A DNA stretch of 64,000 nt from Algoriphagus lacus. Lineage in GTDB: Bacteria; Bacteroidota; Bacteroidia; Cytophagales; Cyclobacteriaceae. Made by a program: the position numbers and the translations under genes. Under the pieces are notes generated by a model. It was not told the origin of the DNA and searched no databases. It was given only the letters and a program-made list of their open reading frames with translations. Below are positions 41,155 through 50,117 of the stretch, in pieces. The number at the start of each line of letters is the position of its first letter. Positions within the stretch are counted from its first letter, which is position 1. The stretch lies in the NCBI RefSeq assembly GCF_003583985.1, contig NZ_QXML01000005.1, positions 307,675-371,674 on the forward strand, in the 5' to 3' direction.

Positions 41155-42150
41155 CTACCCCCTTGCCTTCATCAGCTCCAAAATAGGCTGCCATTCCCTC
41201 TCAAACAGATCCTGCAAATCCTGATGATCTTCCTCTGACAGGCGAACCAAGCCTGTGGTATTTTGGCGGACATGCTCGGGTGTTCGGATACCAGGAATCA
41301 CTGTACTTACTTTGTCAAAACCCAGAATAAAACTCAAGGACAAGGCAGCCAAATTGGTTTCATATTTTTCCGTCAAGGGCAGCACATGCCTGTGCAGCAC
41401 CCGATTCACCTCGCCAATGATCTCGGAAGTCAAACGGGTTGACCGATGATCGTCTTTCGAAAAGACTGTATCCCCCTTCATCTTCCCGCTCAACAATCCA
41501 AACTGCAAAGGCATGCGGGCAATGATCCCGTATCCGTTCATCCCAGCCTCCTGAATGATGGGAAGAGCGAGTTGATTGATCAGATTGAAGACCAACTGAA
41601 AGCCATGCCCCTTTCTTGCATTCATCAGAAACTCCGCTTCGGGATCCGGAGCAAAGGTGATCAGCGAACTTCCCCAATAGCGGATTTTTCCCTGTTTTTG
41701 AAGGACCTCCATGGCTTCAAGGCATTCCCCATGTTCCAGGTGAGACACCCGTGCAATGTGCAGCTGGTAAAAATCAATCGTCTCCCGCTTCAATCTCCGC
41801 AAACTATCCTCGCAGGCTTGGATCAGGTATTCTTTGGAATAGTCGATGGCGATTTTGCCATCCAAACCAACCTTTTGCCCTACTTTGGTCGCAATCAGCA
41901 CGTCCTTATTTCCCCTGAAAACCTCCCCCATCAGGGATTCGGAGTGACCGAGCCCGTAGAAATCCGCCGTGTCAAAAAAGTTGATTCCGGCATCGAGCGC
42001 TTTAATCAATGCCAACTTGGAAACGGAGTCGTCGGATGGACCCCAACCGATTTCGACCCCGCCGACATTGGCTACGCCGCCGATGGCCCAGCCACCAAAT
42101 CCTATCTCACTGACCAGCAGCTCAGTATTTCCGAATTTTCTGTATTCCAT
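41155..42150 (-). CDS. Aldo/keto reductase
   Basis: A protein of 331 residues, a TIM-barrel NADPH-dependent oxidoreductase. It begins MEYRKFGNTELLVSEIGFGGWAIGG, followed by the catalytic region FFDTADFYGLGHSESLMGEV (Asp, Tyr), LIATKVGQK (Lys), DFYQLHIARVSHLEHGECLEAM in place of the usual LHRxD, the cofactor-binding RYWGSSLITF and the C-terminal VIPGIRTPEHVRQN. The catalytic His segment (YQLHIARV) is retained. It belongs to the broad aldo-keto family of stress or sugar reductases; the substrate cannot be told. No operon partner is visible, and it faces away from the upstream plus-strand gene. Confidence 0.92.
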   Translation of the reverse strand: MEYRKFGNTELLVSEIGFGGWAIGGVANVGGVEIGWGPSDDSVSKLALIKALDAGINFFDTADFYGLGHSESLMGEVFRGNKDVLIATKVGQKVGLDGKIAIDYSKEYLIQACEDSLRRLKRETIDFYQLHIARVSHLEHGECLEAMEVLQKQGKIRYWGSSLITFAPDPEAEFLMNARKGHGFQLVFNLINQLALPIIQEAGMNGYGIIARMPLQFGLLSGKMKGDTVFSKDDHRSTRLTSEIIGEVNRVLHRHVLPLTEKYETNLAALSLSFILGFDKVSTVIPGIRTPEHVRQNTTGLVRLSEEDHQDLQDLFEREWQPILELMKARG

Positions 42151-42300
42151 ACAGTAAATAAACTAAAATCCAGTCTTTTCTTTTGAAAAACCCCAAAATC
42201 AAAACCGATTCTACCGAGCATTCCGCCTTTGTTTCTTGCTTCTGAGTTCAATAATCAGAATATTTGATTAGGGCTAACCCACCCCGACAACCCAGACATT

Positions 42301-42930
42301 ATGAAACAGATCCATCCCTATTCGACCTTTCAGGAAGCTATCCAATCTCTTGACAACGGAGGCAGCTTTTTCAATCTGTTTAGCCACTCCAAGGATGGGG
42401 TCGTTTCTCCAGCCGAATTGGGAAAAGTGGCTGGAGTAAGCTTTGACAAGCAATCTCTGATCTTGTTTTTGGTGATGTCCCTTACGCGTCTGGACAATAC
42501 GTCCCGGGAAAAAGTCCTGGCCAGACTGGACGTGAGCCTTTTCAAACAATTCGAAAAACACCAGCCGGTTCATATGAGCATCGAGCAACTGGCCGAAACC
42601 GGAAAACCCGGAATGTCCGCGACCTTAGTGGGAACCCCTAAAAGAATTGGCTCCCAGGAAAGTTTTGGTGGAATGATCATGGTACCGGTCATCGTTGGCA
42701 CCGTCACTAGCTTTACCATGATCCCCATGGTCAACACCTACGAAGTCTATGAATTAAAATCCGACTACAGCGAGGAAACTGTAATTGTAGCACATCCCAA
42801 AGACCAAGGATCGCTTCCAGAACGAAAACTAAGATTGGGAGGAGTCCTGACTTCCTTGAGTCAATCGGAACATGTGACACATCCTGACCAAGTTTTTCTG
42901 GATATTCAGTATTACATGGAGGAAAACTGA
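42301..42930 (+). CDS. Hypothetical protein with an EF-hand-like loop
   Basis: A protein of 209 residues that I cannot assign. Residues about 28-41 (SHSKDGVVSPAELG) line up with an EF-hand calcium loop at positions 5, 6, 8 and 12 (D, G, V, E), but Ser replaces the usual Asp at positions 1 and 3, so calcium binding is doubtful. A hydrophobic stretch (GMIMVPVIVGTVTSFTMIPMV, about 121-141) may be a membrane segment, and the C-terminal third is beta-like. It lies 26 bp before the MgtC-family gene and is probably cotranscribed with it. Confidence 0.7.
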   Translation: MKQIHPYSTFQEAIQSLDNGGSFFNLFSHSKDGVVSPAELGKVAGVSFDKQSLILFLVMSLTRLDNTSREKVLARLDVSLFKQFEKHQPVHMSIEQLAETGKPGMSATLVGTPKRIGSQESFGGMIMVPVIVGTVTSFTMIPMVNTYEVYELKSDYSEETVIVAHPKDQGSLPERKLRLGGVLTSLSQSEHVTHPDQVFLDIQYYMEEN

Positions 42931-42956
42931 AAGGCTTGAACTAAACTGAAAATCGC

Positions 42957-44246
42957 TTGGAGACACTTTTGATTGATCAGGAATCCTTCACCCTAACCCA
43001 AGGTGAGTTTATTATCCGACTGCTGGTGGTGATCGGGATCGGTTCGGTCATTGGTTTGGAGCGTCAGTACACGGCCATGAAGGAAAACTCCCACGGGTTT
43101 GCGGGAATCCGGACTTTCATCTTTTTGGTCCTGTTGGGATTTATCGCCGGACTGTTTTATTTCCTCTTCTCACCCTGGGTATATGTAGCTGTTTTTTTGG
43201 GAGTCAGTATCCTGATTGCGGTTTCCTACTGGTTTACCGCCACCCAGGGAGACCGGGGATCCACTACGGAATTCACCTCTTTGATTGCATTCGTGTTGGG
43301 TTCGATGACCCTGATAGGACTGATCGAAATCAGCTTGATGATCACGGTGCTGGTGGTGGTGGTTCTTTCATCCAAATTCCGGATCAAAACAATAGTAGGA
43401 ACGATCACAGCGGAGGAGATGTATGACTTTATCCGCTTTGTGGTCATAGCCTTACTGATTTTCCCTTTCCTTCCTGATGAAACCTATGGCCCATACGATG
43501 TCCTAAATCCAAAGGAAATCGGCTGGGTGATCATTCTTACTTCAGGCCTTGGGTTAGTGGGATACATATTGACCAAATTTCTTGGGCCCAAAAAGGGAAT
43601 TTTGCTGGGAGGGATCGTCGGAGGGTTGGTTTCCAGTACCGCAGTGACCTGGGTGTATGCCAAAAAAAGCAAAGAAAACGAAAACTTGGCTGCCAGCTGC
43701 GCCACGGCGATTTTGGCAGCATCCTCCATCATGTTTATCCGGGTTCTGATCTGGACGTTTATCTTCAATCAGACTCTTTTTAACCGACTGCTGCCTGCCA
43801 TTTCGCTGGTGTTTTTGAGCGCCATTGGGATCACCCTTTACATCTATTTCAGACGACAAACCAAACAGCTTAACGAAGCAGAAATCCCACTAAAAAAGCC
43901 ACTGGATCTCAAAGGAGCCATGATTTTTGGAGCAATCTACACCGTTATTTTGTTGGTAGTCAGTTATGCAAATGAAAATCTGGGAGAAAGTGGAACCTTG
44001 ATTTCCAGTGCGATTGCCGGATTTTCGGACATTGACGCAATCACCATTTCCGTATCCAAACTCAGCGGACTGAAGCTGGATTTGGGTATTGCTTCACTGG
44101 CTATTTTGATAGCCGCTATTTCCAACACCCTGGTAAAAATGGGAATCGGGATCTATGCCGGAAGCGCTGCTTTGAAAAAAAACCTACTGATCGGCTACGG
44201 AATGGTGTTTCTCACAGCCTTGGTCAGCTTGATTTTTATCCTTTAA
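42957..44246 (+). CDS. MgtC/SapB plus DUF4010 membrane protein
   Basis: A protein of 429 residues from a TTG start at 42957, chosen because no ATG occurs before the first membrane segment. The N-terminal 130 residues are the MgtC/SapB domain (FIIRLLVVIGIGSVIGLERQY, GIRTFIFLVLLGF, TTEFTSLIAFVLGSMTLIG). The rest is DUF4010 with more membrane helices, LGPKKGILLGGIVGGLVSSTAVTWVYAKKS, and a C-terminal GESGTLISSAIAGFSDIDAITISVSKL. The fused arrangement is the standard form in many environmental bacteria. MgtC links to magnesium and ATP-synthase control in pathogens, but that role is not established for this fusion. Thirteen base pairs separate it from the thioesterase gene. Confidence 0.88.
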   Translation: METLLIDQESFTLTQGEFIIRLLVVIGIGSVIGLERQYTAMKENSHGFAGIRTFIFLVLLGFIAGLFYFLFSPWVYVAVFLGVSILIAVSYWFTATQGDRGSTTEFTSLIAFVLGSMTLIGLIEISLMITVLVVVVLSSKFRIKTIVGTITAEEMYDFIRFVVIALLIFPFLPDETYGPYDVLNPKEIGWVIILTSGLGLVGYILTKFLGPKKGILLGGIVGGLVSSTAVTWVYAKKSKENENLAASCATAILAASSIMFIRVLIWTFIFNQTLFNRLLPAISLVFLSAIGITLYIYFRRQTKQLNEAEIPLKKPLDLKGAMIFGAIYTVILLVVSYANENLGESGTLISSAIAGFSDIDAITISVSKLSGLKLDLGIASLAILIAAISNTLVKMGIGIYAGSAALKKNLLIGYGMVFLTALVSLIFIL

Positions 44247-44258
44247 CTCGAAGAAAAT

Positions 44259-44732
44259 ATGCCTGCACATAAGACTACCTTTCAATTTATCAGCGAACCC
44301 GGAGATGTGAATTTCGGAGGAAAAGTACACGGGGGGTCGGTAATGAAATGGATCGATCAGGCCGCTTATACTTGCGCCCGCACCTGGGCCGAAAGCTATT
44401 GTGTGACCGTATATGTGGGAGGTATCCGATTCTACAAGCCGATCAATATCGGTGAATTGATTAAGATCGACTGCCAGGTAATCCTGACTGGAAGCTCCAG
44501 CATTCACATCATGGTGGAAGTATATTCCAGGGCATTTTCGGAGAAAAAATTCGAGAAGAAGACTCACTGCATCATCATTTTTGTGGCGGTGGATGAAAAA
44601 GGCGAACCCAGAAAGGTCAGACCCTGGATTCCGAAAACTGACCGGGAAAAGAAGTTGGAGGAATATGCCGAAAAGCTGAAAAAGCTCCGCAGCGAAATCC
44701 ACGAGGAGATGCGGCCGTTTTTTAATGAATAA
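44259..44732 (+). CDS. Acyl-CoA thioesterase, hotdog fold
   Basis: A protein of 157 residues. Single hotdog domain of the YciA/BFIT type: PGDVNFGGKVHGGSVMKWIDQAAYTCARTW (the conserved N-x-x-G-x-x-HGG...D motif with catalytic Asp), then CVTVYVGGIRFYKPINIGELIKIDCQVILTGSSSIHIMVEVYS, and a charged helical tail (EYAEKLKKLRSEIHEEMRPF). Enzymes of this type release CoA from acyl-CoA and often control CoA pools. It is last in a three-gene run with the EF-hand-like and MgtC-family genes. No terminator was found right behind it, but REP-like palindromes begin 31 bp downstream. Confidence 0.9.
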   Translation: MPAHKTTFQFISEPGDVNFGGKVHGGSVMKWIDQAAYTCARTWAESYCVTVYVGGIRFYKPINIGELIKIDCQVILTGSSSIHIMVEVYSRAFSEKKFEKKTHCIIIFVAVDEKGEPRKVRPWIPKTDREKKLEEYAEKLKKLRSEIHEEMRPFFNE

Positions 44733-44762
44733 AAAAGACCTGCGAGGTTTAAATCTAGGTTC

Positions 44763-44865
44763 TTCAGAATTTGCAATCCTGAAGCCCTGTTTGGGGATTT
44801 GTAATCTCCGTGTCAAAAAGACGGATTGAAAATCCTATGGCAGAACTTTGAAATTGCAAATTCCG
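44763..44865. repeat. Cluster of REP-like palindromes
   Basis: Four short palindromic units share a GATT-nnn-AATC type core: CTTCAG...CTGAAG around ATTTGCAAT (44763-44785), GATTTGTAATC (44797-44807), GGATTGAAAATCC (44824-44836) and AATTGCAAATT (44853-44863). They lie 20-120 bp from the end of a RAYT transposase remnant, the usual neighbourhood of REP elements. The 610-bp gap from 44733 to 45343 otherwise contains only that remnant and a hairpin. Confidence 0.6.
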
Positions 44866-44884
44866 AGGAATGCAGGAACAGAGT

Positions 44885-45079
44885 TCATCCAAATTGATGC
44901 TGTATCAACTTACCCTTTCGGATTCCAAAAAAGTCAGCTGCACTACTGAAAAGATATTCCACCTTCTTCTCACCAAAATTTGCCTTTACAGGATTTAAAT
45001 GAATGTAATTCACTTTTTGATTGAAAAACTCATCATTGGATATTTTAATAATCACGGAAATTAGATTCAATCCAGCCAA
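44885..45079 (-). pseudogene. C-terminal remnant of a REP-associated tyrosine transposase (RAYT)
   Basis: A 64-codon frame on the minus strand. Its last 45 residues read ISNDEFFNQKVNYIHLNPVKA, then NFGEKKVEYLFSSAADFFGIRKG. This is the conserved C-terminal region of IS200-like/RAYT transposases ((V/K)-x-YIH-x-NPVKAG...YLYSSA-x-D(F/Y)). The catalytic N-terminal part (HUH and the tyrosine) is missing, and the preceding residues do not match the family, so the gene is truncated and inactive. The nearby palindromes are the sort of substrate this family mobilises. The exact 5' limit of the remnant is uncertain. Confidence 0.78.
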
Positions 45080-45127
45080 TTTTTTTGTCCGATAACGGGC
45101 GAAATTGTTCGAACCAAGTAAAAGAAT

Positions 45128-45170
45128 AGCCTCAAAAATGCTCTATACTGATTATTTGAGGGCTTTTTTT
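45128..45170 (+). terminator. Terminator-like hairpin with no obvious parent gene
   Basis: AGCCTCAAA pairs with TTTGAGGGCT (one bulged G) around an 18-base loop, followed by seven T. No plus-strand gene ends near it; it may be a leftover of the gene once joined to the RAYT remnant, or it may end read-through from the thioesterase unit. Confidence 0.5.
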
Positions 45171-45343
45171 GATGGCACAAGTTTAGGATAGGTGTTAGAA
45201 GTCCAATCTGAATTGAGATTTGACCAAATTATCTATGACTTTAGCCAAGAGTGTTAATTGGAAGAAGAAAGATTTGTTGCCTGCCCTATAAGTTGTAGAA
45301 AACAACTCACTTACAGAACATCTATTGACCAATCGTGAATTCT

Positions 45344-47752
45344 ATGCTCAAAAATTATTTCAAAATCGCATTGAGAAATCTGCAAAAGCGGAAAGCATTT
45401 TCCATAATCAATATCCTAAGCTTGGCCTTGGGACTTACTGGTGGGATATTTATGTTGGTTTATGCTTTGGATGAATTTTCATTCGACAAGTTTCATGAAC
45501 GGGGTGGCCGAATTTATAGGGTAAATACGGTCTTTATAGACCAGAAATCCGGCTCAGAATCTCACAACAGTGACAATGGTTGGCCAGTAGGTCAGGTTTT
45601 AGAATCCGAATTTCCGGAAGTGGAAAAAGTGGTCTACACCATTGGATGGCCGAAATTGGATGTGTCTTCCAATCAGGAAACCCACAGTCCAAGGATGCTT
45701 TACACCAACAAAGAATTTTTTGATGTGTTTTCGTTTGAAATCAGCAAAGGTAATGTGAGTTCGTCCTTGGAAAAACCCTATTTCGCGGTCATCACTGAAG
45801 ATTTTGAGGCAAAACTTTTTAAAGGTGAAGATGGGATCAATAAGGAGTTTCTATTGGCGGACAGCATTCCTGTCACAGTAGGAGCTGTGGTCAAAAATGT
45901 ACCTCAAAATTCTCATATCCAATTTGACCTTTTACTTTCCCAAGCCACCTTCAATGCATTGACGGGAGTGACAGATTACGCCAAAGATGGGTGGGGCAAT
46001 ATTAACATGGGCAACTACCTACTCTTAAAAGAGGGTGTTGACCAAGAGGCGTTTAAATCAAAAGCAAAATCCGTCTACATGGACAAAGTAGGCGATATGA
46101 TGCGTTCTTGGGGTTCTGAAGCATTTTTATTTTTCGAACCTATGGAGGATATCTATCTGAAATCACAATCAGGAAATAGGCTAGGGCCAATTGGCAGTAT
46201 CGACCGGGTATATATGGTACTAGGTGTTTGTATGTTCACCATTCTGCTTGCCTGCATCAATTTCATCAATCTTTCTACAGCCCGTTCCGTCGATCGATTC
46301 AAAGAGGTGGGGCTGAGAAAAGTGGTTGGATCATCCCGAATGGCATTGATCACCCAATTTATGACAGAGGCTTTTGTTTTAACAGTGATAGGATTGGTAA
46401 TCGCTATTTTATTGTCAACCAACCTGATGCCCGTATTCAATGAATTGGTCAATAAAACTTACACGATGGAAAGTCTACTTAAACCTGAAATCCTGTTGGG
46501 TATCACGGTTTTGCTATTGATTATCAGTTTACTGGCAGGATATTATCCCTCTCTGCATCTTTCATCATTTCAGCCTGTCAAGATTCTGAAAGGTAAGTTT
46601 AACCCCGGAAGTACCGGACTGAATTTAAGGAAGTCTTTGGTGGTGTTCCAGTTCTTTATTTCAATTTCACTGGCTATGGGAACGATCGTAGTGCTCAATC
46701 AATTGGAATTTATGCAGCAAAAAGAGCTGGGTTTTGCCAAGGATGAGATTTTAGTAATCGATGCTTCCAAGATGAAGAAAACCCGGATTGAAAGCTTAAA
46801 AAATGAGTTGAGCAGTATTCCAGGAATCCAGGATGTCACTTATTCCAATGGCATTCCGGGAAGACCAGGATGGGTCGGCCAGATTGCTTATCCCGAGGGA
46901 AGAGAGGCTGAAAATCCGGTCTCTGTCGAATACCTGTCAGTAGATGACAATTACCTGAATACCCTGAAACTTGAATTGGTTGCAGGAAGATTTTTTGACC
47001 CAGAGCGGGAAACAGACCTTATTGAGGGCTTGGTCTTAAATGAGAGGGCAGTCCGGCAATTTGGATGGAACAGTCATGAAGAGGCCTTAGGAAAGCGAGT
47101 CGTTTCACCTTCGACCACACCCCAGGGAACCGTGATCGGTGTCGTTAAAGATTACCACCAGTTGGGCCTGCAACAAGCCATTCACGGCATTGCAATGGAT
47201 TGGGCACCTGATTACTCCTATTGGTTATCATTACGCTTTGAACCTGGACAAACTTCAGCAATTCTGGAAAACTTGAATAAGAAATGGAAGACAGATTTTG
47301 CCGAAACCGACTTCAAATATTTTTTCCTCAACGAAGACTTTGAAAGATTGTATCAGTCAGAACAACGAATGTCCAATATGTTCAGGTTGTTTGCAGGACT
47401 TACGTTACTGATTTCATTGATTGGCCTTTTGGGTTTAGTCTCTTTTATGATAGAATCCCGGGCAAAGGAAATGAGCATTAGAAAAGTCTTGGGAGCAAGT
47501 GTTTTCACGATTGTTTACTCCCTATCCAAAGAATTTATGATTTTGGTGGTGGTTGCCTCCCTTATATCTGTACCTGTGGCTTGGTATTTTGGAAAAGAAT
47601 GGCTCCAAAACTTTGCATACAGGTCGCCTTTAAGCCTAGAAAATTTCTTTTCAGTTGTTTTCTTGGCCTTGTTAGTCACTCTTTCGGTGATAGGTCTCCA
47701 GTCCCTGAAGGCTGCGTACCGAAATACAGTCAATGGATTAAGGAGTGAATAA
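45344..47752 (+). CDS. ABC transporter permease, FtsX/MacB type with two core domains
   Basis: A protein of 802 residues starting MLKNYFKIALRNLQKRKAFS; a GTG three codons earlier is an alternative. It has the Bacteroidetes dual MacB_PCD/FtsX architecture: an N-terminal helix (SIINILSLALGLTGGIFMLVYALDEFSFDKF), a large periplasmic domain, three helices with FINLSTARSVDRFKEVGLRKVVGS, a second N-terminal helix near ISLAMGTIVVLNQLEFMQQKELGF, a second periplasmic domain, and the last three helices with SFMIESRAKEMSIRKVLGAS. Such permeases work with a separate ATPase, often in lipoprotein or peptide export and stress response; none is adjacent. It ends just before a REPIN-like palindrome. Confidence 0.92.
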   Translation: MLKNYFKIALRNLQKRKAFSIINILSLALGLTGGIFMLVYALDEFSFDKFHERGGRIYRVNTVFIDQKSGSESHNSDNGWPVGQVLESEFPEVEKVVYTIGWPKLDVSSNQETHSPRMLYTNKEFFDVFSFEISKGNVSSSLEKPYFAVITEDFEAKLFKGEDGINKEFLLADSIPVTVGAVVKNVPQNSHIQFDLLLSQATFNALTGVTDYAKDGWGNINMGNYLLLKEGVDQEAFKSKAKSVYMDKVGDMMRSWGSEAFLFFEPMEDIYLKSQSGNRLGPIGSIDRVYMVLGVCMFTILLACINFINLSTARSVDRFKEVGLRKVVGSSRMALITQFMTEAFVLTVIGLVIAILLSTNLMPVFNELVNKTYTMESLLKPEILLGITVLLLIISLLAGYYPSLHLSSFQPVKILKGKFNPGSTGLNLRKSLVVFQFFISISLAMGTIVVLNQLEFMQQKELGFAKDEILVIDASKMKKTRIESLKNELSSIPGIQDVTYSNGIPGRPGWVGQIAYPEGREAENPVSVEYLSVDDNYLNTLKLELVAGRFFDPERETDLIEGLVLNERAVRQFGWNSHEEALGKRVVSPSTTPQGTVIGVVKDYHQLGLQQAIHGIAMDWAPDYSYWLSLRFEPGQTSAILENLNKKWKTDFAETDFKYFFLNEDFERLYQSEQRMSNMFRLFAGLTLLISLIGLLGLVSFMIESRAKEMSIRKVLGASVFTIVYSLSKEFMILVVVASLISVPVAWYFGKEWLQNFAYRSPLSLENFFSVVFLALLVTLSVIGLQSLKAAYRNTVNGLRSE

Positions 47753-47774
47753 AATTATTGCCGCCGTTCTTTTT

Positions 47775-47874
47775 GATTTACAATACTGAAGCAGTTAATA
47801 GGATTTGACATACCTAACTTTCTAACAATAAGCAAAATTGACAATCCTACTTCGTCACTTCAGTATTGCAAATC
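47775..47874. repeat. REPIN-like 100-bp palindrome
   Basis: Outer arms GATTTACAATACTGAAG (47775-47791) and CTTCAGTATTGCAAATC (47858-47874) pair with one mismatch. Inside, AGGATTTGAC and TGACAATCCTA form a second, weaker pair. The outer arm shares CTTCAG plus the ATTGCAAAT core with the palindromes at 44763-44865. It fills the gap between two convergent genes and may end transcription from both. Non-coding. Confidence 0.65.
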
Positions 47875-47888
47875 CCTGGAATTATTCC

Positions 47889-49937
47889 CTACTTATCCAT
47901 ACCCTTAACCTTCTCCAAAAACAAGCCCTCCACATAAAACTGCCAATCGGAAAAATTTAAGGCCTGATTGGCTAAATGGACGTGATGATCCTGATCCAAA
48001 AGGTAGCCCTCTGGCTTATTCAATTGGCGGGTTTTGCCATAAACTGACTCCAGCTGACTTTGGATAGCTGACCACTCTTCCTGCATCCCAGAAAGTTTGG
48101 CCTGAGCTTGGGCTCTTTTCTCACCGCTTGGTTCGTCCAGTTCTGCCAAGGTAATCAAGGCCCGATTGGAAAACTGAACTGCCTGGGCGACCTGCTCATA
48201 AACCTCCAGAGCATAAGTATTTCGAACGGCACGTTTTTTTGATTCCTGAATTAGCTGCAAAACAGAATCTACCCTCACCAAATTGGCTTGTGCATTCACA
48301 ATTTTCTCCTGGTATTTCTTAGTCCAGGCTCCCGCTGAATCCGAATTGGGAAGCGGGATCAAAGCTTCTTCGATAGGATTTTCGAGTTTTCTCAGTCGGT
48401 TTCTGTCCCGCTTTTTATCCAGTAGGGCATTTTTCCAGAAAGCAACAGGGTCTTCCAGGGAATTGATAAATTCCATATCTGCTTCCGCCAAAGCAGGTCC
48501 AAAGGCACGATGACGATAAGCGGCATGAAGCTCATCTGCAGTTCGCTTTTCTCCCGCCCAGGTATACTCGGCAAAAATCGAAATCCCCCGCTGATACAAC
48601 TCAAAATGAGGAGAATCATCGTCCCAAAGCGTCAGCAGAAGCCCGTCAGCTTTATTACGAATGGAGATCAAGGCAAAGTCCCGAATATTCTTGGTATTGC
48701 TCTGATCGAGCGGCATCAGGTTCCAGCGGGTTTGTCCTGCGGTGGCCCCCATGACCTTGAATCCATTGTCCGAAAACCATTTGATTGCACGGATATTTCC
48801 GGGAGACTCCGGCATGTCATAATTCCAGCGCATGTACACACAGTTTTTGGGAAACATATCGATGTACTTGTTCAGGTTGGGTTCGTTGGCAGTCCAGATG
48901 CTGTCCACCTGAGAAGCGGTCAGTTTGCTGTCATAGATGGAGCGATAGACACCGGCATTTTGCAACGGCATATCGTCCCAGAAGATCGGTGTCAGACCTT
49001 TTCCCGCGGCATAGGCACTCACCCGATTGAGCCAGATCAATTGGAGCTCCAAGGGTGATTTGCCTGAGTTTCTTCCCGTAGTATGTACCTCATCTCCGCC
49101 GACATGCAAGTAGTTGGCATGGGGAAAAGCCTTTAACGCATCCTCATACAGGTCAAATTGCACTTTGTAGGTATCTTCATTCAAGGGGTTGAATGCCCAA
49201 TCGCTTTCCGGATCGTCTCGAAGTGGCTTGTATTCTTCATGCTTCAGGATAAAGGAGGCATGTCCCAATCCCTGCACCAGAGGACTGATCCGGATATTTC
49301 GGGCCATCGCATAATCACTGATAGCTTTCCAATCTTCGATGGAAAAGGCATCCGGAGAAGCCACTTTGGGCTGCAGTTGATAGCCGAGCTTGTCTTCGAT
49401 TTCCACGATCACGGCATTGATTTTTTGCGCTGCAAAGCGATCCATCAATTCGTAGTAGTATTCCTTTTTCTCCAAATGATGCTTCACATCCAAGTGAACT
49501 GCACGATAAGCCAAAGCTGGTTCATCCGTAATACTGCACATCGGAAGCGGAGCATTTTGGTCTTTGGCATCTTCCAAAAGCTGCCCCAGCGTCATCAAAC
49601 CGTACCAAAGACCCGATTCTGTGGCCGCTTTTACCTCCACTTTTTCATCGGTGACTTGAAGGGAATACCCTTCCGGTTTCATGACCGACGCTTCATCGAG
49701 AGAAAAGCTAATCGGCTCTTGGTTGAAATCAGCCAGAGATCCACCGGAAGTAAACTGATCTTTTGCCTGCTTAAAAACCGCTGCTAAATCCGGCTCTTCC
49801 AATTCGGAATCTCCGGTGATTTCAAAAGAAACAGGGCTGGGTAAAATCACGAATCTGGCATCTGTATTTGTTTTTTGGCCACAGGACCAAACCGATAAAA
49901 TCAGTACCAACAGGGCAGAAAGAGAAAAGAATCGCAT
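47889..49937 (-). CDS. Glycoside hydrolase family 20 lipoprotein (beta-hexosaminidase-like)
   Basis: A protein of 682 residues with a lipobox signal (LLVLILSVWSCGQ). The GH20 N-terminal alpha/beta domain (residues 30-130) is followed by the barrel: YRAVHLDVKHHLEKKEYYYELMDRFAAQKINAVIVEIEDKLGY, LVQGLGHASFILKHEEYKPLRD and the catalytic D-E pair in NYLHVGGDEVHTTG. The Glu acts as acid/base and the Asp orients the substrate acetamido group. The C-terminal 220 residues are a long helical domain. It probably removes terminal beta-GlcNAc or GalNAc at the outer surface or periplasm. It is not in a PUL: no susCD pair is adjacent. Confidence 0.9.
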   Translation of the reverse strand: MRFFSLSALLVLILSVWSCGQKTNTDARFVILPSPVSFEITGDSELEEPDLAAVFKQAKDQFTSGGSLADFNQEPISFSLDEASVMKPEGYSLQVTDEKVEVKAATESGLWYGLMTLGQLLEDAKDQNAPLPMCSITDEPALAYRAVHLDVKHHLEKKEYYYELMDRFAAQKINAVIVEIEDKLGYQLQPKVASPDAFSIEDWKAISDYAMARNIRISPLVQGLGHASFILKHEEYKPLRDDPESDWAFNPLNEDTYKVQFDLYEDALKAFPHANYLHVGGDEVHTTGRNSGKSPLELQLIWLNRVSAYAAGKGLTPIFWDDMPLQNAGVYRSIYDSKLTASQVDSIWTANEPNLNKYIDMFPKNCVYMRWNYDMPESPGNIRAIKWFSDNGFKVMGATAGQTRWNLMPLDQSNTKNIRDFALISIRNKADGLLLTLWDDDSPHFELYQRGISIFAEYTWAGEKRTADELHAAYRHRAFGPALAEADMEFINSLEDPVAFWKNALLDKKRDRNRLRKLENPIEEALIPLPNSDSAGAWTKKYQEKIVNAQANLVRVDSVLQLIQESKKRAVRNTYALEVYEQVAQAVQFSNRALITLAELDEPSGEKRAQAQAKLSGMQEEWSAIQSQLESVYGKTRQLNKPEGYLLDQDHHVHLANQALNFSDWQFYVEGLFLEKVKGMDK

Positions 49938-50117
49938 AGGCTCGGGTTGATTGTTTCCAAAAATTAGGAAAATACGAGGTAATACTGATCAAAAATTCTG
50001 TAATCCGGAGTAAATCCATGATTGGCATTTGATATTCCTCATTTTTCCCTAATTTTTAGATTCTTCAATTCGGGAAAATTCCGGATCAGAAAAAATCTTA
50101 ACCACAACATACCCAAA

